From Pelargonium cotyledonis (taxonomy: Eukaryota > Streptophyta > Magnoliopsida > Geraniales > Geraniaceae): a DNA stretch of 24,758 nt. Made by a program: the position numbers and the translations under genes. The notes under the pieces were generated by a model. It made no database searches and was not told where the DNA came from. It worked only from the letters and a program-made list of their open reading frames with translations. Positions 1 to 9,829 of this stretch are shown piece by piece. Location of the stretch: positions 1-24,758 of the forward strand of contig JAYMTA010000741.1 of NCBI GenBank assembly GCA_036897625.1. Reading direction: 5' to 3'. How positions within the stretch are numbered: position 1 is the stretch's first letter; each line of letters opens with the position of its first letter.

Positions 1-296
1 AGTATGGTGAGGACAGAGAAGACGAGAACAGAGGCTCCTGTTTGTTTTTTTAATTTTAAAGTTAAGGGTGTTTATTTTTCATTGGGAAGGGTATTTTGAT
101 TATTTTACCACATTGGACAGAATTTTGAATGAAGTAAATAACGAAAAATTTTATGGCATATTTTAGAATACCCAAAAATAACAAATCTTATTTTAGAATA
201 AATATGTGAAAAAAAATGGATTACGCGTAATTTTTCCTTTTTAAATTTCACAATTGAATATCTCAAAAGTGATGACGTGTACAGTATCCATCAACA
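1..296 (+). promoter_or_regulatory. Upstream region of the SF1 gene
   Basis: AT-rich noncoding DNA in front of the SF1 gene. The word ATTTTAGAATA occurs twice, near 162 and 193, and A and T runs are common. No coding signal was seen. It probably holds the distal promoter, but no specific transcription factor site can be defended beyond the core elements listed separately. Confidence 0.5.
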
Positions 297-429
297 CTAT
301 AAATTGAACACAAACACTTCAGATTTCGATTTGAGAATCGAAAAGCCCCAAAATCGTCTCTGGTTTAGGGTTTCTCTTTCACTCTCTTCGATCTCTGATC
401 GAAATTTCCCAAAAATCCCCATAAAATCA
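296..429 (+). promoter_or_regulatory. SF1 core promoter and 5' leader (TATA box, telo-box)
   Basis: A TATA-like element (CTATAAATT, about 297-305) is followed by a leader containing a telo-box (TTTAGGGTTT, 364-373) and a pyrimidine-rich stretch (about 373-400), a combination common in plant housekeeping genes. No ATG lies between the TATA element and position 430, so scanning ribosomes would meet the SF1 start first. The transcription start is inferred to be about 25-35 bases after the TATA element; the exact base is not visible. Confidence 0.6.
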
Positions 430-2835
430 ATGGACTCAGTGCAATCGATTCCCAATCCACCGTCCGCTCCACAAACCCTAGATTCGTACGACCCAAACCC
501 TCCGCCACCTCCTCCAGATTCGCTCGTTCCCGATTACCAGGACCCGTCGCCGCCTCCACAGCCCCCACCGCCGACGGAAGAGAACCCGCCCGTGGAACCA
601 GTCTCCGATCAGCAGAAATTGAACGATTTACCCCAAAACGGATCTGAGAATGGGCACGAGAAGGCTCAGAGCAATGCTCCGGTTGAAGGGAGCTACGTGG
701 CGAAGCTTGAGATTTTGAAGCCTCTTCTGTCCGAGAACGGACTGACCAACACGCAGAGCGGAGGGACTGACAAGGATTGCTCCGGCGGAGAGGAGGAAGC
801 CAGCAGCGGGAGGCGTAGACGTAGCCGGTGGGATCCGCCTCCATCTGAAACGACTGCTCCGAGCGGTGAATCTGGCACTGGTGGCCGGAAGAGGAAGTCT
901 CGGTGGGCCGATGATGAGCCAAAGCCGGTGATTCAGCTCCCTGATTTTATGAAGGATTTTACCGGAGGTATTGAATTTGATCCTGAAATTCAGAGTCTGA
1001 ATAGTAGGTTACTCGAGATTAGTAGAATGTTGCAATCTGGTCTGCCTCTAGATGATAGGCCAGAGGGTGCTCGGTCTCCGTCGCCAGAACCCATATATGA
1101 TAACTTGGGAATTAGGATTAATACTAGAGAGTATAGGGCACGAGAGCGATTGAACAAAGAGAGGCAAGAAATTATATCTCAAATCATTAAGAAAAACCCT
1201 GCATTTAAGCCACCAGCAGATTATAGGCCACCTAAGCTGCACAAGAAGCTATACATTCCGATGAAGGAGTACCCAGGTTACAATTTTATTGGGTTAATCA
1301 TTGGTCCGAGAGGGAACACCCAGAAGAGAATGGAGAGAGAAACTGGTGCAAAAATTGTGATTCGAGGCAAAGGATCAGTGAAAGAGGGTAGGTTGCAACA
1401 GAAGAGGGATTTGAAGCCTGACCCAGCAGAGAATGAGGATTTGCATGTTTTAGTTGAGGCTGATACTCAGGAATCACTTGAAGCTGCGGCCGGTATGGTA
1501 GAGAAGCTATTGCAGCCTGTAGATGAGGTGTTGAATGAGCATAAAAGGCAACAGCTGAGGGAACTTGCTGCGTTAAATGGGACAATACGGGATGAGGAAT
1601 TTTGCAGGTTATGTGGTGAGCCGGGGCACAGGCAGTTTGCGTGTCCGTCACGGACATCGACTTTTAAAAGTGATGTTCTTTGTAAGATATGTGGAGATGG
1701 TGGTCACCCGACAATTGATTGCCCGGTGAAGGGAACTACTGGAAAGAAAATGGATGATGAGTATCAGAACTTTTTGGCTGAGTTAGGAGGGACTGTTCCT
1801 GAATCTGCAACTAAGCAAAGTGCTACTTTGGCTATTGGTTCGGGAAGCTCTGGAAGCAATCCTCCTTGGGCTAATAATACTGAGCGTGCAGGCATTGGAT
1901 CACAAGGTGGCTTAGGGGCAAATGGGATTAAGCCCCCTAAGGATTATGATGATACAAATCTTTATATTGGATATTTGCCATCCACTTTGGATGATGATGG
2001 TTTGATCCGATTGTTTGTGCCTTTTGGTGATATTGTTATGGCTAAGGTAATTAAGGACCGAGTCACTGGATTGAGCAAAGGTTATGGTTTTGTGAAATAC
2101 GCTGATGTTCAGATGGCTAATAATGCTATCGCTGGCATGAATGCCTATCGACTAGAGGGTAGAACCATTGCTGTGAGAGTTGCTGGTAAACCTCCTCAGC
2201 CTGTTGTGCCTCCTGGCCCTCCTGCATCAGCAATGCCGACGTACCCTGTTCCTAACCAGCCTTTTGGTGCCTACCCATCCCAACAGTTTGCCCCTGGCGG
2301 CCCTCTTCCAAATGCACCTCATGGGAGCTATGGCGGAACTCCAGTTCCATGGGGCCCGCCTGTCCCTCCATCTTATGCTCCTTATGCTCCTCCACCTCCT
2401 GGCTCAACTATGTATCCTCCTCCCCCGGGTCAACCTCAAACCATGTCTCCATATGGTGTACAATATCCTCCGCCTATGCATACTGGTCCCCCGGGTGCCC
2501 CAAGTCAGCCGGTGACCTCAAGTGAAGCACAACAAAGTTACCCACCAGGAGTACAATCTGAACAATCAAATATGTATGGCAACTCAATGCCTGCAATGCA
2601 GTCAAATGTGCAACCTCCATATCCAACATCCTCGATGGGATACTCATCATATTACAGTGCGGTTCCTCCGCCCCCTCCTGCATCTGTATCAACAGCAGAC
2701 CATTCAAGCATGGGCAATGCTCCTTGGGCCACAAATTCTCCAGTTCCTCCTCCAGGTCCACCACCAGCTCCACCATCCGAAAATATGTATGGTGCAGATG
2801 CTGAGTATGAGAAGTTTATGGCAGAGATGAAATGA
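430..2835 (+). CDS. SF1: Splicing factor 1-like / branchpoint-binding protein (KH, two zinc knuckles, plant RRM)
   Basis: Nuclear protein of 801 residues that binds the intron branchpoint and, with U2AF, starts 3' splice-site recognition. Start chosen at the ATG at 430; the frame is open upstream to 277 but only from a GTG lying before the TATA box. In order: proline-rich N-terminus; two basic S-R-W motifs (W134 and W159) resembling UHM-ligand motifs that dock on U2AF65; an S-P-S-P motif (216-219) like the SF1 serines phosphorylated by KIS/UHMK1; a helical hairpin; a KH-QUA2 RNA-binding domain from about 272 with the GPRG loop at 292-295; two CX2CX4HX4C zinc knuckles (C392-C405 and C418-C431); an RRM (about 510-587) with RNP2 LYIGYL and RNP1 KGYGFVKY, a plant-specific addition; and a Pro/Gly/Tyr-rich tail to the end. 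The coding region has no intron, as I recall for Arabidopsis At5g51300. Family assignment is very secure. Confidence 0.96.
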   Translation: MDSVQSIPNPPSAPQTLDSYDPNPPPPPPDSLVPDYQDPSPPPQPPPPTEENPPVEPVSDQQKLNDLPQNGSENGHEKAQSNAPVEGSYVAKLEILKPLLSENGLTNTQSGGTDKDCSGGEEEASSGRRRRSRWDPPPSETTAPSGESGTGGRKRKSRWADDEPKPVIQLPDFMKDFTGGIEFDPEIQSLNSRLLEISRMLQSGLPLDDRPEGARSPSPEPIYDNLGIRINTREYRARERLNKERQEIISQIIKKNPAFKPPADYRPPKLHKKLYIPMKEYPGYNFIGLIIGPRGNTQKRMERETGAKIVIRGKGSVKEGRLQQKRDLKPDPAENEDLHVLVEADTQESLEAAAGMVEKLLQPVDEVLNEHKRQQLRELAALNGTIRDEEFCRLCGEPGHRQFACPSRTSTFKSDVLCKICGDGGHPTIDCPVKGTTGKKMDDEYQNFLAELGGTVPESATKQSATLAIGSGSSGSNPPWANNTERAGIGSQGGLGANGIKPPKDYDDTNLYIGYLPSTLDDDGLIRLFVPFGDIVMAKVIKDRVTGLSKGYGFVKYADVQMANNAIAGMNAYRLEGRTIAVRVAGKPPQPVVPPGPPASAMPTYPVPNQPFGAYPSQQFAPGGPLPNAPHGSYGGTPVPWGPPVPPSYAPYAPPPPGSTMYPPPPGQPQTMSPYGVQYPPPMHTGPPGAPSQPVTSSEAQQSYPPGVQSEQSNMYGNSMPAMQSNVQPPYPTSSMGYSSYYSAVPPPPPASVSTADHSSMGNAPWATNSPVPPPGPPPAPPSENMYGADAEYEKFMAEMK

Positions 2836-4500
2836 TGTCTTCATTTGGAATGCTGCTTCTGGGTTGAAAGGTATTAATTATATCTTTTGCTTTTGTTAGT
2901 GTCATTGTTACTTTTTATATATGTTTATATTTGATGTCTGCTCATCTGCTGATACAGAGGCATGCCCAATACTGTTATGGCATATGACCCAACAATTTCA
3001 TCTCTCATTTTAGTTGCAATTGTTGAGATCTCATATCAAATTTCCTAAACATAGTTATCTATAAGCTTGAAAAAAAGATTCCGTATATAAAGTTATGGTG
3101 AAGTTAGTGATAGAATAGGGATTTTTTGCCCTTACAATTAACATTATACTTCATTCTCCAATGTATTTTCTGAAAGTTTCTGGAGCTTAATATTGATGGT
3201 TCCTTTGCCTCTTTTGACACAACTTCACTCTTAGCTCTTACTTAAAACATGCCTAGAACATGAAATTTCAAAGAACTACTCTTAGCATGCCAATTGCAAT
3301 TTCATGGTTTTCTAAACATTGGAATTGTAATTGAAATTTCAAATCAAATACATGAATCCAAACACAACCTTACTTTCTATATATATCTTTTTTCCTGGTA
3401 CCATATATGAATCTATTTTTTATAGCAAGTTCTTGCAAGACTTTTTGATAACCAACTTTCATTGTGGAGGTATGTGAAATCTTGGGTAAAGAAAAATATA
3501 CAAACAGGTAATTACTTAAACTGTTTTTTGTCAAAGCTATTTGGATCACTTTCCAAATATCTCAGGTGTTGTATTGATAGCTTTTTTATTAGAATCCCCA
3601 AGTTCCCAAGCTAGTTTTATATGCTGCTTTAATATGATTCGTTTTGAGTATGATGGATTTTGAATGCCATGCTGCCGAGATGCATATACAAATGATGTAA
3701 TGCTTAATATTGATGGTTCCTTTGCCTCTTTTGTTCTTTCCATTTTCTCGATTTTCAATTTTTTATTTGGAGAAAGATTGCAGCGCCATCCTCATCTCTA
3801 TATATATCTTGGTTACATTATATTTACATTTCTTAACCCTTCTTCTTTGTTACCGTTGCATAATTTTGACAGGCCTGATGTGTTTCTTGGAGCTCTTGTC
3901 AACCTGATTTCTTACATCTCTTGCCATGACTTTGGGACTCACAACTCTAATCTTGATGTACTGTTATGAAATTGCAGTGATTTGGGCAGGAAGATTCGCG
4001 CATTGGAGACACTATTACCAAAACTTACATATTTCATATTTCTGTAGGACATGATTTTGTTTTTCGTGGGTGCTTATTACCTCTCATGTTCCTGGTTGCT
4101 AATGGTCTCTTACTAGTTTGTTTTGAATAACCGGTTTCTGACATTTTGTGTTTGTTATATTTTATTCGGATTATTTTGAATTGCTTAACTATTCTATTTC
4201 TACAATGAGTGCGTCCAGGAGGTGATTGCGCCTTAGAATATGGGGCATCATTTTGAGATAGGTGAAGTATTTCTGTGCATTTTTTGCGGTTTTTGTGCTT
4301 TCATTAACAGATTCCGTTATGCTGATGTTGTTTTCGAGTTCTTATGTGGCAGGGAAAGAAATTCATACTCGTATAGCTAATCTCTGGCTTTTCCGGTACC
4401 CGGTTTCTGTGGCTCTCCATATTTGTGTCATAACCCTAAACTTTTTCAACATATATGTTCGCCTGACATTTTTCGTTTTAATTTCAATAGATAGATAGTA
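2836..4500 (+). other. SF1 3' region, probable spliced 3' UTR
   Basis: No protein-coding signal after the TGA at 2833-2835. A good donor (GAAAG/GTATTAA, cut near 2870) is followed by possible acceptors ending in CAG near 2957 and 3977, and a further donor/acceptor pair near 4261 and 4352. Short GC-richer stretches at these points could be 3' UTR exons. This is inference from splice-like motifs only; small open frames here (for example 3664-3969 and 4262-4498) have no recognisable domains. Transcript reads would settle the structure. Confidence 0.35.
3185..3733 (+). repeat. Exact 32-bp direct repeat pair
   Basis: The 32 bases at 3185-3216 recur without a mismatch at 3702-3733 (core TATTGATGGTTCCTTTGCCT). 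Similarity stops abruptly on both sides of each copy. The 485 bases between them show no transposon ends that I can recognise. Confidence 0.85.
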
Positions 4501-4799
4501 AGAAACTACTGGTCGTTTTTTATGTTCCTGTTTATGTTTTCAAATTATTTGAATTCTAATCTGATTTCCTATTTCTTTTCACAAATCGAGCTTTCCGAAA
4601 ACACACTGCATCTCTATTTTCACATGGCAAATGGGTTCTGGTTGGTCAATGTTGATTCATGTTCTTTTATGTTTTACTCACAAAAGCGTATATAGAGATT
4701 ATATGATTGGTAGTGACCATCAGTTTAGAATTTTTGTTCAATACTTATTAGGTTTTTGGATTTTTAATGTCTTAAATGGAAGCTTGTTGGACCGTTAAG
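4501..4799. other. Intergenic DNA without recognisable features
   Basis: AT-rich sequence after the SF1 transcript region. I see no gene, no terminal repeats and no strong promoter elements. Confidence 0.5.
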
Positions 4800-5400
4800 C
4801 TGCTTCACATGGCTAAGTTTCTTTTGTGCCCTTAACGTGGGAATTGATCACGGGTCATGTTTGTGTTATGTTAAAAGAATTGAATTACATAAACTTGTTT
4901 CATTGAATTGGTTGACATTGTTTCTTCAGCAGGCTTAAATACTTCACGTGTTAACGGGTTGAAATTCATGTTCACAAGTCATGTTCTGCTGTCATTCGTG
5001 TTCACCGGTCATGTATGCGTAATGTAGAATGGTCAGAATTACTTGACATGAACGAGATTCATTTGAGTTGGTTGATTTAGCTTGTTCCACAGGTTTAAAT
5101 ACTTCACATTTGGTAACGGTTCATGTTAAATGAGTTGATTGACATGGCTTGTTCAGCAAGCATGTTTAAATACTTCACGTGTTAGCGGGTGGAAATTTGT
5201 GTTCATGGGTTATGTTTACGCACCAACATAAATCGTTTGAGTTGGCTGGCGTGGCTTGTTCACTAGGTTTAATTACTTCACATGTGCTAACGGATTTGTC
5301 TTCATGGGTCATGTTGAATGGGTTAAATTACATTGTACAAAAACGTTTCATTTGAGTTGGTTACACGATTGTTAAGAAACGTAGCGTTGAATTGGTTGTC
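4800..5400. repeat. Degenerate tandem repeat array with G-box-bearing anchors
   Basis: Four to five diverged units share the order: CATTTGAGTTGGTTGA-like, then GGCTTGTTCA-like, then TTTAAATACTTCAC, then GTTAACGG-like, then TTCATGGGTCATGTT-like. The TAAATACTTCAC anchor (one copy TAATTACTTCAC) occurs near 4936, 5095, 5167 and 5270, so unit length varies between about 70 and 160 bases. Two anchors continue into CACGTG, a perfect G-box. The phrase style resembles dispersed dicot repeats rich in GTGTT/GTCATGTT words. It may be remains of a mobile element; no ends were found. Confidence 0.6.
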
Positions 5401-5853
5401 CAAATAGCCATCTCTATAGTTTATGTTTACGTATAACCAACAAAAATGTTTACATCCAAAAAATGGGTAGAAACTGTGTTGCAAAAAATATTTGGCTCGG
5501 TGTAAAATTGTATCAACACTATCTTGTGTGCTTGTGTGCATGGTCTCGGCCATTTGTTCCTTTGTGTTGTATCGAAGTGATAGAGTTTGTCGTCATTGAG
5601 AAAGGCTCTAAGCAAGACAATGGTGACTCCATTAGGACAAAGGTGGCAGTTGCATTTTGGTCATTTTTGTAATGTGTGAATGTAGAGTTGGAGTTAGCAG
5701 AAACTTTAAATATAGTGTTATTTTTCTCCTGTTTTATCGATTCCTGCCCTAAGAAGATCACTTGTTCGTTTCGGGTGTATGTATATAAGCAGAATCAATT
5801 TGTTAGGTCTTGGTAAAGCAAAACCAAGAGTTGTAGTTTCTTTTTCTCTACAA
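5401..5853. other. Intergenic DNA, nothing recognised
   Basis: Several short open frames overlap here on both strands (for example 5463-5672 plus, 5519-5761 minus), but none has a domain or any likeness to a known plant protein. I treat the stretch as noncoding. Confidence 0.45.
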
Positions 5854-6432
5854 TTATGTACCTGGTAAATGAATGGGATGTGGCATCCATTTTATGATTT
5901 TTTTTCTTAATAAGTTAAATCGGTCACTGAGAGGACATGTGCCCTTGAGCCACCGGAAAAAGTGTTCAACGGCTTCAATTGACACACATGCCTCGACTCT
6001 ATTTAGACTACAAAATGCGCAGTAAGGATGGAGGATGCGTGCAACTGGATATATAAACTCTTCGATAGTTGCCATATCCTGTGCAACCCTCTCATGATCT
6101 CGTAAAGCTCTTTCATTCACTTCAGTAGATACCGTGTGTCCGATGTCAAGCAAGAGATCTCATTGTAGTGCGTAACTTTGTTGTGACAAGATAGACATCC
6201 ATGAAAATATCGTGCAGGTCATGCCCTATGTTTGCACCTTCCCTGTACATTCTTGCTGCGACGCGCTACCCTGCAGGTCATGCTCTGTCGTGTTTTGCTC
6301 GCGCCCTCGAAACATGTCAAAAACCCTCCTCCTTACGCAGTCACATACCTTCAGAGTTTGAACCTCTACAAAGCATTCGAAAACCCATACTTCTCTCCAA
6401 GATTCTGGTGTGAAGCATAGTTGCATTTTCAA
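5854..6432 (-). pseudogene. Unrecognised reverse-strand coding-like remnant
   Basis: Two minus-strand open stretches, 6432-6226 (68 residues) and 6153-5854 (99 residues), lie in series and are less AT-rich than the flanks. The second has a mixed, protein-like composition (for example VNERALRDHERVAQDM and SIEAVEHFFRWLKGTCPL), unlike the low-complexity frames nearby. Stops and frame changes separate the two. I do not recognise the family. It could be a decayed gene fragment or a transposon part. A translated search with both frames is the decisive test. Confidence 0.3.
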
Positions 6433-6850
6433 AACATTTCCTAGCTACATGGGCTATGTCTTGGTTTAGACCTTTATAAACATAGATTTCGCGTTTGATT
6501 CAAACTCGTCCAAACTTAAAAAAATCGACTGATTCTATTATCGCAATTTTAATTTACAAAGAAGTATCATGTCACTTTCAAGTGTCTACAATTTCGTGTC
6601 TAACTCGAACCAAATCAAAAACCTAATTTAACCTACTATTAAATCAAATTTATTCGAGTCAAATTTAGTTCAGATCAATACAAGAACGCCCCACTCAAAT
6701 GGGTCATTTTGAGAAGTGTATAGGTCTTTGAGGACTGTTGAGGGTTTTTAGGGTTCTAAGCTGTGAAATGAGAGTGAGGCACTGAAACTGGAAATTGGAC
6801 TGCAAATTCAATCCGGTAAGCATTTCCGAATCTCAAATCCTCTAATTTCA
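6433..6850 (+). promoter_or_regulatory. Promoter and leader region of the PPR-SMR gene
   Basis: AT-rich sequence leading into the PPR gene. A telo-box-like element (TTTTTAGGGTTC, about 6744-6755) lies roughly 100 bases before the start codon, typical of plant translation and organelle-biogenesis genes. No clear TATA box. No ATG occurs in the roughly 80 bases before the ATG at 6851. Confidence 0.45.
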
Positions 6851-9529
6851 ATGTATTATCGTCGAAATTTTCGCCCTAGAAATCTCTACAAGTTCATCAA
6901 ACACTCGAGCTCTGGCTCAATTTCTTCATCGTACTTGCTCGCATTGAATACACGAATCTCCGATTCGTCGACAATCGTGCTCAATGATCTGTCCAGAGGG
7001 TGCAGGTTCTTGAGATCGGAAAAGGGTTTTGATTCAATTTCACCCAATGTTTTCGTGTCAAAAAGCCCCAATTGTATCAAAAATCCGAATTTTCTTAGGA
7101 CTTATAGTTCTGGGAAGGACACTCCTGATTCGTCTACAAATGTGCTCAATGATCTCTCCAAAGGTTTCAGGTTTTCGAGTTCTGGAAAGGTTTTCAGTTC
7201 AATTTGCCCCAATGTTTTTGTGTCAAAAAGCTTCAATTTTATGAAATCCCCCAAATTTGTTAGGGCTTATTCTTCAGAGAAGAAGAGCAGTGATGGGCAG
7301 CCCAGAGAGTGGACTGGGGATATTGAGTATTTGGATGAGTCGGGTCGTGTTTTGTTCACTGATAAGGGTATTCGATCTGTCGAGCCAGGGCTCGATGATC
7401 ATGTAATGGTGGGAGAGCTGAAAAGGCCATTGGTTAATGCCTCAGCGGTCGCGAAAATCGTAGAGGTTGTGAATAGATGGAAATGGGGTCCAGATTTGGA
7501 CACCCAATTGGACAAGCTCCAATTCGTGCCAAACATTACTCATGTTCATCAAGCTCTGAAAATTCTTAAAGAGAACAATGGGTCGTTGAGCTTGTTTCGG
7601 TGGGCTAAGAGGCAATCCTGGTATTCCCCGAAAAATGATTGTTATGCGCTGTTGTTTGATCGGTTGAATGGGAGTAAAGATTATGATGGGATCGAATCGT
7701 TGTTTGATGAGATGGTTAGTGATTCAGGTAATTGCGAGATTGTCTTTAGTGCGTATAATCAGGTGATTCAATATTTGGCTAAAGCCGAGAAACTGGAAGA
7801 GTCTTTATCTTGTTTCAAGAAAGTTCAGGATTCTGGATTTAAAGTTGATACACATACGTATAATGCGCTTATAACTATGTTTCTGAATAAGCATTTGCCG
7901 TTCAAAGTGTTTGAGATATATGAGAACATGGAAGCGGCTAACTGTTTGTTGGATAAGTCAAGTTACGAGTTATTGATACCAAATTTGGCGAAATCCGGTC
8001 GTCTTGATGCAGCTTATAAGCTCTTCCAAGATATGAAAAAAAGGAACATAAGTCCTAATTTGACCATCTTTGCGTCGCTTGTTGACTCGATGGGAAAAGC
8101 CGGGAGGTTGGAAACATCAAAGAAGGTGTATATGGAGATGCAGGGTTACAAGTTGAGGCCATCGCCTACTATGTTTGCTTCTTTGGTCGAATCATTTGTT
8201 AAGGCTGGGAAGTTAGACGCTGCTCGTGAATTTTGGGATGAGATGAAGAAAACGGGTTTCAAGCCAAATTATGCACTCCACACATTGATTGTTGAGTCCC
8301 ACGCGAAATCAGGGAAGCTCGATATTGCCATGTCTTCATTAGCAGAAATGGAGAAATCCGGATTTTCGCCCTCTCCTTCGACCTATTCTTGTCTCTTGGA
8401 GATGCACGTATCCGCAGGGCAGGTAGATTCGGCTTTAGAGGTCTATAACTCGATGACCAATGCCGGGTTGAGACCAAATATTACTACTTACACCTCTCTT
8501 TTAACGCTCTTGGCCAAGAAGAGGCTCGTGAATGTGGCGGCCAAGATTTTACTCGAAATGAAAGCAATGGGATATCCCGTAGACGTGACTTCGAGTGACG
8601 TTCTAATGGTGTTCATAAAAAATGGTCCCGTTGATCTTGCTTTGAGATGGCTACGTTTCTTGGGCTCGTCGGGTATTAGACCAAATAACTTTATTATCCG
8701 GCAGTTATTCGAGTCGTGCATGAAGCACGGGTACTACGAGGCAGCGAAGCCTCTTCTTGAATCCTACGTTAACTCTTCAGCCAGAGTTGATCTCATACTT
8801 TACACGTCGATTCTAGCCCATCTCTTGAGGTGTCAAGAAGAGCAAAACGAGAAGCATCTAATGTCGATCCTTGGCGCAACCAAACACAAAGCGCACACAT
8901 TCATGTGTGGGCTCTTCACTGGCCACGAGCAAAGGAAGCAGCCAGTTTTATTCTATACAAGGGAGTTTTTCCAGAGTATGGACTACGATCTCGAGGAAGG
9001 AGCAGTGAGGTACTTCGTTAACGTTTTACTAAACTACCTAGTTCTTATGGGTCAAATAAACCGAGCTAGATGTGTTTGGAAAGTAGCATACGAGAATAAG
9101 CTTTTCCCGAAGGCAATAGTCTTCGACGAGCACATTGCTTGGTCTCTCGACGTTAGGTCTCTATCAGTAGGAGCTGCGCTTATAGCAGTTGTGCACACGC
9201 TCCATAGATTCAGGAAGCGGATGTTGTACTATGGCGTTATCCCGAGGAGGATCAAACTAGTAACGGGTCCCATGCTGAAGATCGTGGTTGCGCAGATGTT
9301 GAGTTCTGTGGAATCCCCGTTCGAGGTCAGCCAGATTATTCTTCGCGCCCAGGGAGATGCGGTCATGGAGTGGTTCAAGAAACCGCTCGTGCAACAGTTT
9401 CTTCTGAATGAGATTCCGTCAAGAGCTGACATTCTCATGAACAGGTTGAACATTTTGTTCCCGACTTCAACGCCGGAGCTCAGGACTTTCTCGCATCATA
9501 AACCTCGGATTGCGCGGAGATCTTTTTGA
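6851..9529 (+). CDS. EMB2217: P-class PPR protein with C-terminal SMR domain, predicted mitochondrial (EMB2217-like)
   Basis: Protein of 892 residues, no intron, as usual for PPR genes. P-class PPR arrays bind organelle RNA in a sequence-specific way. The N-terminus (about 1-145) is rich in R, S, N and K with few acids, as in mitochondrial presequences, and contains an in-frame tandem duplication (38-92 and 93-147). About ten 35-residue PPR units run from roughly 262 to 640, with typical spacing such as YNALITMF, LAKSGRLDAAYKLFQDMKK, and LRPNITTYTSLL. After a helical linker, W764 onward matches an SMR domain (SLDVRSLSVGAAL, then the RKRM segment and LVTG at 803-806). The usual L-D-x-H is L-D-V-R, and only TG of the T-G-x-G motif remains. 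Position directly before a KDO-8-P synthase gene matches Arabidopsis At1g79490/At1g79500, from memory; the name rests on this and on the PPR-SMR build. In Arabidopsis the gene is embryo-essential. Confidence 0.88.
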   Translation: MYYRRNFRPRNLYKFIKHSSSGSISSSYLLALNTRISDSSTIVLNDLSRGCRFLRSEKGFDSISPNVFVSKSPNCIKNPNFLRTYSSGKDTPDSSTNVLNDLSKGFRFSSSGKVFSSICPNVFVSKSFNFMKSPKFVRAYSSEKKSSDGQPREWTGDIEYLDESGRVLFTDKGIRSVEPGLDDHVMVGELKRPLVNASAVAKIVEVVNRWKWGPDLDTQLDKLQFVPNITHVHQALKILKENNGSLSLFRWAKRQSWYSPKNDCYALLFDRLNGSKDYDGIESLFDEMVSDSGNCEIVFSAYNQVIQYLAKAEKLEESLSCFKKVQDSGFKVDTHTYNALITMFLNKHLPFKVFEIYENMEAANCLLDKSSYELLIPNLAKSGRLDAAYKLFQDMKKRNISPNLTIFASLVDSMGKAGRLETSKKVYMEMQGYKLRPSPTMFASLVESFVKAGKLDAAREFWDEMKKTGFKPNYALHTLIVESHAKSGKLDIAMSSLAEMEKSGFSPSPSTYSCLLEMHVSAGQVDSALEVYNSMTNAGLRPNITTYTSLLTLLAKKRLVNVAAKILLEMKAMGYPVDVTSSDVLMVFIKNGPVDLALRWLRFLGSSGIRPNNFIIRQLFESCMKHGYYEAAKPLLESYVNSSARVDLILYTSILAHLLRCQEEQNEKHLMSILGATKHKAHTFMCGLFTGHEQRKQPVLFYTREFFQSMDYDLEEGAVRYFVNVLLNYLVLMGQINRARCVWKVAYENKLFPKAIVFDEHIAWSLDVRSLSVGAALIAVVHTLHRFRKRMLYYGVIPRRIKLVTGPMLKIVVAQMLSSVESPFEVSQIILRAQGDAVMEWFKKPLVQQFLLNEIPSRADILMNRLNILFPTSTPELRTFSHHKPRIARRSF
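6962..7291 (+). repeat. In-frame 165-nt tandem duplication in the PPR presequence
   Basis: Copy 1 is 6962-7126 (residues 38-92) and copy 2 is 7127-7291 (residues 93-147), exactly 165 nt and 55 codons each. Counting by eye, 35 of 55 residues are identical, including the block PNVFVSKS and the end pattern R-x-Y-S-S (R83-S87 and R138-S142). The copies directly abut and no codon is lost, so the reading frame was kept under constraint. Confidence 0.93.
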
Positions 9530-9829
9530 CAGTTTTTGAAATTATTGTGAGATTATAAAGCTTTTGTGCAAAGGAAATGCTCAAATTCTTCAGTTCCCAG
9601 TTTTGAGGAACTGAATTGTCTTGTTGAGCTTCTTTATTCTGATAATATATGCTGTGTTTTTGGGATGGAAACAACTTGACATTGGAAAACATTGACATAT
9701 TTGAATGCATTGAGCTTGTATATGATTAAGGTATAAATTGAATCCGAACTTGCAGACACTCGAAATTCAGTCCGTTTTATTTGTGATTTCAAATAAAATA
9801 AGGCGACCAACACATTTTTCATGTGAAAC
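9530..9829 (+). other. 3' flank of the PPR gene
   Basis: Downstream of the TGA at 9527-9529. U-rich and TTGT-rich sequence (for example TTCTTTATTCTGATAATATATG near 9630) could carry polyadenylation signals, but no AATAAA is placed convincingly. Short minus-strand frames have no recognisable content. Confidence 0.4.

Noticed and set aside
277-429. Upstream extension of the SF1 frame to 277 (51 extra residues)
   Set aside because: The first codon is GTG, it lies before the TATA-like element, and the first ATG in the leader is at 430, where family-like sequence starts.
365-922. Minus-strand 185-residue open frame within SF1
   Set aside because: Shadow of the GC-rich SF1 coding start; no domain and composition follows the opposite codons.
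1298-1657. Minus-strand 119-residue open frame within SF1
   Set aside because: Shadow frame under the KH and zinc-knuckle coding region.
2180-2830. Two plus-strand alternative frames in the SF1 proline-rich tail
   Set aside because: Low-complexity L/H/Q-rich shadows of the proline codons; the main frame keeps the tail expected for SF1.
4800-5400. CRISPR-like array
   Set aside because: Spacing and unit sequences are irregular, there are no constant-length spacers, and the context is a plant genome.
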